A stretch of 5,877 bases of DNA. Source: Methanomicrobium sp. (lineage in GTDB: Archaea; Halobacteriota; Methanomicrobia; Methanomicrobiales; Methanomicrobiaceae). This document shows positions 4,305 to 5,877 of this stretch, one piece after another. A program made the translations under genes and the position numbers. The DNA lies in assembly GCA_017553245.1 (NCBI GenBank), contig JAFZMT010000175.1:1-5877 (forward strand), given 5' to 3'. The notes beneath the pieces were generated by a model, which was not told the origin of the DNA, did no database searches, and saw only the letters and a list, made by a program, of their open reading frames with translations. Numbering within the stretch: the first letter of the stretch is position 1; every line of letters begins with the position of its first letter.

Positions 4305-5626
4305 CCCATACCCCCTATGACCGCGTTTTTGAGGAGCAGATGCGGAGAGCCGTCGGTGACGGGGACGTTCTGCCCGCTCTTGCCGCAGTATCCCGGGTTC
4401 ATGCGGCGGTCGTCGGCGCAGAGCGCAATGTCGTGCAGGGTTTTTAAGATATCGCCGGTGAGCGAGAGGTCTCTTACCATGCCCGCGATTTCGCCGTTCT
4501 CGATGAGGTAGCCGTATTCGGCGTTGAACTGGAACACGCCGCGTCCCGGGTCGACCTGCCCGCCCCTCGAGCCTTTGAGGAGAATGCCGTTTTTGCACTC
4601 GGCAATGACCTCGTCATAGGAGGAATCGCCGTTTTCTATGAAGGTGTTGCTCATCCGCACTATCGGCACTTCGCCGGTCTGCGCACGTGCATGTCCCGCG
4701 TCGCCGTCGCCCACCGCGGCAAGAGTCTGACGGTTGTGAAGATAGGAGTTTAAGACGCCGTTTTTGATGATTTCGGTTCTGACGGGTTTAACGCCTTCGC
4801 CGTCGACGGGCATGAACCCGAACTCGTGGAGTGTGGGGTCATCGACGACGTTTACGATGCCGTTGCCGATTTTCTCCCCCATTTTTCCTTTAAGGACGGA
4901 GACACCCTCTTTTACGAGGTCGCCCTCGGAGGCGTGACCCACGGCTTCGTGTGCGAAGACGCCTGCCAGCTCCTGATCCAGAACGGCGTCCATGATACCC
5001 CCCTTCGCGGGCTTTGCGTCGAGCAGGCTTACGGCTCTTTCCGCGGCTTTTCGTCCCTTCTCCGCCTTATGCCGCATATTGAGTCCCAGAATCGTGTGCT
5101 CGCTCTCGCGTCCCGCCTGTATGATATCGCCGCGCTTCGCCACCGCCGAAACCGAATACCCGCTGCGGCAGATGTCATAGGTATATTCGTGACCGAGGCT
5201 GTCTTCGAAATGCACGGTGCCGCTGCCCTCCGTGTAGTTCGCCCGCGTATTTATGACGTCTTTTATGGCGGCGGCTCGCTCAATCTCCATTAGAAGCCCG
5301 CATTTTTCTTCGAGGGATATCTCGCGGGGGTCTTCCTTCATCTTGGGCACCTTGAGGATTCCCGAGGGGGCATCGGCGAGGGTGACCTTTTCTTCGGTTG
5401 CGGAGGCGTAGCGAAGCGCCGTCTGAATGTATTCGTTTATCTCTTTCTTTGATTTGGAGCTGTAATTTTCGATTGACACGATTCCCCAGCCGCTCTTTTT
5501 GAGGACTCTTAAGAGAGCGGTATCCGAGAAACTGCCTGACGCGGACTCGATACGTCCGTTGTCTATCTCGATATGAACGGCGATTCCGTTTACATGCCTG
5601 ATATCGTAGTAATCGGGTGATTCCAT
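4301..5626 (-). CDS. tldD: TldD-family zinc metalloprotease, catalytic subunit
   Basis: This 441-residue protein carries the TldD zinc-binding motif HExxxH (His226, Glu227, His231 in HEAVGHASEGD). It also has the C-terminal GYCGKSGQNVPVTDGSP element, whose Cys414 is the expected third metal ligand by analogy with bacterial TldD. Other family stretches are VVDDPTLHEFGFMPVDGEG (about 260-278), LHNRQTLA (296-303), RMSNTFIENG (324-333) and the GGQVDPGRGVFQFNAEYGYLIENGEI block (355-380). With TldE it should form a cytoplasmic barrel-shaped heterodimer that cleaves small or unfolded peptides inside its cavity. There is no signal peptide. The start is fixed by a gaggt Shine-Dalgarno (plus 5633-5637) 6 nt before the ATG. 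It is the first gene of the operon, and tldE follows with a 4-nt overlap. All residues I would expect for activity are present. Confidence 0.95.
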   Translation of the reverse strand: MESPDYYDIRHVNGIAVHIEIDNGRIESASGSFSDTALLRVLKKSGWGIVSIENYSSKSKKEINEYIQTALRYASATEEKVTLADAPSGILKVPKMKEDPREISLEEKCGLLMEIERAAAIKDVINTRANYTEGSGTVHFEDSLGHEYTYDICRSGYSVSAVAKRGDIIQAGRESEHTILGLNMRHKAEKGRKAAERAVSLLDAKPAKGGIMDAVLDQELAGVFAHEAVGHASEGDLVKEGVSVLKGKMGEKIGNGIVNVVDDPTLHEFGFMPVDGEGVKPVRTEIIKNGVLNSYLHNRQTLAAVGDGDAGHARAQTGEVPIVRMSNTFIENGDSSYDEVIAECKNGILLKGSRGGQVDPGRGVFQFNAEYGYLIENGEIAGMVRDLSLTGDILKTLHDIALCADDRRMNPGYCGKSGQNVPVTDGSPHLLLKNAVIGGMG

Positions 5627-5654
5627 TATCCTACCTCTGCCGCAGATTTTCGAC

Positions 5655-5662
5655 TATATATT
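5655..5662 (-). promoter_or_regulatory. TATA-like box of the tldD-tldE operon
   Basis: The minus strand has aatatata (5662-5655), the best TATA-like element before tldD. A start about 25 nt downstream would fall near 5633, almost on the Shine-Dalgarno, so the leader would be very short. A promoter slightly further upstream, in the AT-rich palindrome, is the alternative. Confidence 0.4.
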
Positions 5663-5680
5663 GATTTTAATGTAAAATCA
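5662..5680. promoter_or_regulatory. Perfect 8-bp inverted repeat, operator-like (TGATTTTA-atg-TAAAATCA)
   Basis: The arms at 5662-5669 and 5673-5680 are perfectly complementary around a 3-bp centre. The site abuts the tldD TATA-like box and lies in the divergent gap between tldD and the Cys-rich gene. Its size and symmetry suit a dimeric helix-turn-helix regulator. No regulator gene is visible in the window. Confidence 0.5.
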
Positions 5681-5738
5681 TGTTTTTGATAAGGGTAACC
5701 GCGACAGACTGTGAAAGCTGTTACGGATCGGGTGATGG

Positions 5739-5748
5739 AAATAATTAA
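5739..5748 (+). promoter_or_regulatory. TATA-like box of the small Cys-rich gene
   Basis: The sequence aaataattaa, preceded by a purine-rich stretch (gatgg) that could act as a BRE, lies so that transcription would start near 5768. That gives a leader of about 27 nt containing the strong ggaggt ribosome binding site. Confidence 0.4.
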
Positions 5749-5780
5749 GGATGCAGAAAGCAACAAACAAGGATAATAGA

Positions 5781-5789
5781 GGAGGAGGT
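5781..5789 (+). promoter_or_regulatory. Very strong Shine-Dalgarno (ggaggaggt)
   Basis: A near-perfect match to the anti-Shine-Dalgarno sequence ends 5 nt before the ATG at 5795 and fixes that start. It is the strongest ribosome binding site in the window. Confidence 0.8.
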
Positions 5790-5794
5790 ATTAT

Positions 5795-5877
5795 ATGAGT
5801 GAAGAGGCACCTATGTGTTTTTTTTGCACACATCTCCGCGAAAAAGAGACAAAACACAATAAATTTGTGTGTGATGC
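5795..5877 (+). CDS. Start of a small Cys-rich, probably zinc-binding protein (cut by the right edge)
   Basis: The first 27 complete codons are open, and the frame continues off the window. The visible sequence holds a CxxC pair (Cys8, Cys11 in MCFFCTHLRE) and a third Cys (Cys26 in KFVCDA), with charged residues between them. The pattern CxxCxHLR followed after about 15 residues by a single Cys-Asp-Ala resembles short uncharacterised bacterial and archaeal proteins that I remember having a CxAFPxGIP continuation. That link is from memory, and the remainder is not visible. A zinc-ribbon or other small metal site is the simplest reading. It is transcribed away from tldD across a shared 168-bp region, so the two could be co-regulated. 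Confidence 0.75.
   Translation, partial: MSEEAPMCFFCTHLREKETKHNKFVCD

Noticed and set aside
4305..4598. N-terminal extension of about 98 residues that would lengthen tldE upstream
   Set aside because: It lies entirely inside tldD, reads as Arg/His-rich shadow sequence, and would make TldE far longer than the family. The ATGA overlap with its own ribosome binding site is a better start.
4826..5293. Plus-strand open frame of 155 codons
   Set aside because: It is antisense to the conserved core of tldD, including the HExxxH region; a GC-driven shadow.
5695..5724. GTAAC ... GTTAC inverted pair upstream of the Cys-rich gene
   Set aside because: Arms of only five bases with a 20-base loop; expected by chance. 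Not a credible riboswitch or operator.
5795..5877. Cys-rich gene as a RiPP precursor matured by TldD/TldE
   Set aside because: No modification enzyme, transporter or leader-core pattern is visible. The CxxC...C spacing fits an ordinary small metal-binding protein better.
1..5877. tRNA, rRNA, CRISPR array, insertion sequence or phage attachment site
   Set aside because: No cloverleaf, spaced identical repeats, transposase motifs or terminal inverted repeats were found on either strand.

Overview
The window looks like euryarchaeal, probably methanogen, chromosomal DNA. A class II methanogen of the Methanomicrobiales type is my best guess. This is inferred from four things: an archaeal-type elongation factor 1-beta, a haloarchaeal/methanogen-type four-CxxC zinc-ribbon protein directly upstream of it, TATA-like boxes plus GGAGG-type ribosome binding sites, and oligo-T gene ends. 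The genus cannot be fixed from the sequence alone. There is no rRNA, tRNA, CRISPR array, transposase or phage gene.

Layout. (1) 1-507, plus strand: the 3' part of a gene I do not recognise, entering from the left edge. (2) 562-987, plus strand: a two-gene translation-linked operon, a 53-residue zinc-ribbon protein followed 3 nt later by aEF1-beta. (3) 988-1206: a convergent intergenic gap full of short tandem repeats and T-tracts, probably the terminator of the aEF1-beta operon. (4) 1207-2896, minus strand: a small BofA-family membrane protein followed 55 nt downstream by a large multi-spanning CPBP-family (Rce1-like) intramembrane protease with an Ala/Asn/Thr-rich tail. (5) 2897-2993: an AT-rich gap with a GGAT motif repeated every 10-12 bp. 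It probably combines the tldE terminator with the bofA-like promoter. (6) 2994-5626, minus strand: the tldD-tldE operon with a 4-nt ATGA overlap, encoding the two halves of a heterodimeric zinc protease. (7) 5627-5794: a divergent promoter region carrying a perfect 8-bp inverted repeat that looks like an operator. (8) 5795-5877, plus strand: the start of a small Cys-rich gene cut by the right edge.

Functionally, the window joins a translation module (zinc ribbon + aEF1B) to two proteolysis modules: the soluble TldD/TldE protease and the membrane CPBP protease. The most interesting possibility is that the BofA-like protein, whose Bacillus namesake inhibits an intramembrane protease, is encoded beside and possibly co-transcribed with an unrelated intramembrane protease. 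That would suggest a protease-regulator pair in a non-sporulating archaeon. The other candidates for new biology are the tldD operator-like palindrome and the phased repeats in the intergenic gaps.
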